Shown here: piece after piece, positions 50,693 to 52,547 of the stretch
Numbering within the stretch: the stretch's first letter is position 1
Layout of the letters: each line of letters starts with the position of its first letter
NCBI RefSeq assembly: GCF_014645795.1
Contig: NZ_BMMK01000036.1
Coordinates: forward strand, 1 to 52,547
Reading direction: 5' to 3'
DNA from: Longimycelium tulufanense
GTDB taxonomy: Bacteria > Actinomycetota > Actinomycetes > Mycobacteriales > Pseudonocardiaceae
Length of the DNA: 52,547 nucleotides
Position numbers and translations under genes: made by a program
Notes under the pieces: generated by a model
Databases searched by the model: none
What the model saw: only the letters and a program-made list of their open reading frames with translations
What the model was told of the DNA's origin: nothing

Positions 50693-51154
50693 ATGACTTC
50701 GCCCGGCCGCGGGCCAGGGACAGCGGGCTTGCTGTTGTTCCTGCTGCTCGGGGCGATGTTGATGTCGACGATGGCAGTAGGCGTGGTAGCGGGTGGGCCA
50801 TGCTCCGCGGCGTTGTCCCGGCCTCATCGTCGACTCGGCCGGTCGGCTGGTCGCCGTGCCGTTCCACCTACCCCGGCTCGGGGTACCAGCTTCACGGGCT
50901 CGGGGCACACAACGTTGCTGACCGACCATGTGACCGCAACCGCCAGGAGAGCATTGGGGCGACGGGGCGGGGCGCACCACGGGTACCGGGGAGCGCCCGG
51001 GCGGACCGGGACAGCCGATCATGTGGGCCAGCCCGTCGAGGCCCGGACCAGGCCACTGAGGACACCGCGCGGTGTCGCCCGATCCGGGTCCGCCGCTGGT
51101 CGTACGCGTATCTCAGCCCCTGGACCGACGCATCGGCCGAACGGCCGCACCTAA
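50693..51154 (+). CDS. Possible exported protein, doubtful and perhaps frameshifted
   Basis: From ATG 50693 the first 40 residues form a plausible signal peptide or membrane anchor (GLLLFLLLGAMLMSTMAVG, then VVAGGPCSA). After that the frame becomes Arg/Ser/Pro-rich, while other frames carry protein-like pieces (VDSAGRLVAVPFHLP; SGYQLHGLGAHNVADRPCD), so a frameshift near 50815 is possible. No family recognised. It covers most of the 600-nt gap between the dynamin operon and the histidine kinase. Confidence 0.3.
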   Translation: MTSPGRGPGTAGLLLFLLLGAMLMSTMAVGVVAGGPCSAALSRPHRRLGRSAGRRAVPPTPARGTSFTGSGHTTLLTDHVTATARRALGRRGGAHHGYRGAPGRTGTADHVGQPVEARTRPLRTPRGVARSGSAAGRTRISAPGPTHRPNGRT

Positions 51155-51163
51155 CCTCATGGG

Positions 51164-52375
51164 GTGCGAAGGCTGAGTCTGTGGCTGCGCGCCCATCCCG
51201 TGGTGGGTGACTCCCTGCTCGCCTTCTTCCTGCTCTCGTCCGACCTGCTGGTCGCCGGGCGTCAGCGCTACGACCCCGTGACCGAGTCGTACGTCACCAT
51301 CGTCACCGGCGCCGACTACCTGATCGGCGGGCTCCTGCTGATCTGCCCGATCGTCATCCGGCGACGAAGACCGCTGGTGGCCGCCTACATCACGCTCGTC
51401 GGCGGCATTTTCGTGCTGGTGACCCACGGGGAGGCGGCGGTGCGTCCCGGTGCTTTCGCGCTGGGGATCATGCTGTACACGCTGCTCACGCAGGCGACCC
51501 GGCGGTCCGCCGTCGCGTACGCGGCCTGGTTGCTGCTGGGCACCGTGCTCTACGCCGGGGTCGTCGCGCGGGGCGGCGACGTGGGTGGGGCGTTCGCCGT
51601 GTTGGTCTTCGCCCCGTTGACCTTCGCGGTGTTCTGGCTGACCGGTGAGTTCATCGGTGCGCGACGGGCCTACCAGCGCGAGGTCGAGCAGCGGCTGCGG
51701 CTGCTGGAACACGAGCGGGACCAGCAGGCGAAGATCGCGGTCGTCGAGGAGCGCAACCGGATCGCGCGGGAGCTGCACGACGTGGTCGCGCATGCGGTGA
51801 GCGTGATGATCGTGCAGGCAGATGGGGCCACCTATGCGATCAAGAGCAACCCGGATCTGGCCGGCAAGGCGTTGGGCACCATCTCCGAGACCGGGCGCAA
51901 GGCGCTCGGGGAACTGCGTCGGCTCGTCGGGGTGCTCCGCAGTGCGGAGGAGGGCAGCGCCGAATATGCGCCACAGCCCGATGCCAAGGCGCTTGGCGAG
52001 CTGGTGGAGAAGATGCACCAGGTCGGGCTGCCGGTCCGGTTGAGCATGAGCGGTGACCTGAGCGGTGTGCCGGCCGGCGTGGGGTTGACCGCGTACCGGC
52101 TGGTGCAGGAGGCGTTGACGAACACGCTCAAGCACGCGGGTCCGGGGGCTTCGGCGCAGGTGACCGTGCAACGCTTCGAGGACCGGGTCGAGGTCGAGGT
52201 GATCGACGACGGGTCGGGCACCGTCGGCCCGGGGATGGTCTCGGGTGGGAACGGCCTGATCGGGATGCGGGAGCGGGTCGCGGTCTACAACGGCACGTTG
52301 GAGGCCGGGCCGCGGACCGGCGGCGGTTGGCGCGTACGTGCCGTGTTGCCGTTCCGTGGTGAGGAGGCGTCGTAG
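51164..52375 (+). CDS. DesK-type sensor histidine kinase (HisKA_3)
   Basis: 403 aa. Four or five N-terminal membrane helices (residues about 15-165) form the sensor, then a coiled coil leads to the dimerisation helix VEERNRIARELHDVVAHAVSVM with the phosphoacceptor His. The ATPase has AYRLVQEALTNTLKHA (N box) and NGLIGMRERVAVYNG (G2 type). GTG 51164. The response regulator usually follows such kinases; here an IS-type transposase fragment follows instead, so the partner may be displaced or lost. Confidence 0.92.
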   Translation: MRRLSLWLRAHPVVGDSLLAFFLLSSDLLVAGRQRYDPVTESYVTIVTGADYLIGGLLLICPIVIRRRRPLVAAYITLVGGIFVLVTHGEAAVRPGAFALGIMLYTLLTQATRRSAVAYAAWLLLGTVLYAGVVARGGDVGGAFAVLVFAPLTFAVFWLTGEFIGARRAYQREVEQRLRLLEHERDQQAKIAVVEERNRIARELHDVVAHAVSVMIVQADGATYAIKSNPDLAGKALGTISETGRKALGELRRLVGVLRSAEEGSAEYAPQPDAKALGELVEKMHQVGLPVRLSMSGDLSGVPAGVGLTAYRLVQEALTNTLKHAGPGASAQVTVQRFEDRVEVEVIDDGSGTVGPGMVSGGNGLIGMRERVAVYNGTLEAGPRTGGGWRVRAVLPFRGEEAS

Positions 52376-52461
52376 GGCGCTTCCGCTGCTCCGAGGTAAG
52401 ACCGCGAGAGCGACCTGGGCCACCTGTCATAGGGCTCGCAGCAGGAACACCTGGACACGGC

Positions 52462-52547
52462 CTAGGTGTTCTGTCCCGTGAGGTTGGGGATGCGGTGGGC
52501 GGGTGGGCCGCCGATCGCGGTGTGGTGGCGGTGATGGTTGTAGGTGT
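52462..52547 (-). mobile_element. IS481-family transposase, C-terminal end, cut by window edge
   Basis: Minus strand, 27 residues before a TAG: TYNHHRHHTAIGGPPAHRIP, then NLTGQNT, the characteristic end of IS481-type DDE transposases (YNxxRPHxAxGGxxP). AACACCT (52446-52452) pairs with AGGTGTT (52464-52470) around the stop and may be part of the element's end or a terminator. The rest of the element lies beyond the window. Confidence 0.8.

Noticed and set aside
1-52547. tRNA, rRNA and CRISPR arrays
   Set aside because: No cloverleaf-like sequence, rRNA block or regularly spaced repeat was seen by eye.

Overview
The window is high-GC actinobacterial chromosome, most likely from the order Pseudonocardiales. 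Evidence for this is the dense GTG and TTG start use, overlapping ATGA/GTGA gene junctions, a fused CydDC, GTP-type PEP carboxykinase, a DinB/DUF664 protein, an F420-type LLM oxidoreductase, an LAxTG (class E sortase) surface protein, a DosR/DosS-like two-component pair and IdeR-type iron boxes. The species cannot be named from the sequence. No rRNA, tRNA or CRISPR array was seen.

Layout. 1-1.97 kb: a large serine recombinase, visibly richer in A+T than its surroundings, marks the edge of an integrated element lying mainly to the left; gene remnants separate it from pheA. 1.97-3.9 kb: pheA and a macro-domain protein. 3.9-14.3 kb: a stress and low-oxygen block made of an Hsp20 with a CIRCE operator, a DosR-like regulator, a Zn alcohol dehydrogenase, a DinB protein, and a cydA-cydB-cydDC operon whose last, translationally coupled gene is a DosS-like GAF histidine kinase. 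A DosR-box-like palindrome lies upstream of cydA, suggesting a closed circuit from hypoxia sensing to cytochrome bd. A roughly 75-nt interspersed repeat is present in four copies at three places in this block. 14.6-15.4 kb: a yybP-ykoY (Mn2+) riboswitch in front of a UPF0016/GDT1 transporter.

15.6-19.8 kb: a homogentisate locus. hmgA diverges from an operon of an unknown 292-aa protein, fahA and an IclR regulator, around a nested palindromic operator. 20.2-29.9 kb: an iron and stress stretch containing a DUF2470 heme-utilisation-type protein and a BfrB-type ferritin, each with an IdeR/DtxR box, and a glpQ-type GDPD. In M. tuberculosis the order pheA-Rv3839-bfrB-glpQ1 is compact; here it is spread out by other genes, including a CPBP protease, a DM13 protein, arcA, a three-gene exported cluster of unknown function and a DUF1445 protein. 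30-36 kb: a P450, a RelE/ParE-like toxin with a frameshifted antitoxin, an LLM oxidoreductase, an LAxTG surface protein, a DUF4328 membrane protein and a rhodanese.

36.4-44.9 kb: a carbon module with two tandem sodium/solute symporter units (each a symporter plus a small membrane protein) and a LytTR response regulator without an adjacent kinase, then pckG. 45.8-50.6 kb: an EF-hand-like Asp-rich protein and an operon of dynamin GTPase, GrpE-like protein and a second dynamin GTPase. 51.2-52.5 kb: a DesK-type histidine kinase and the C-terminal end of an IS481-type transposase cut by the window edge.
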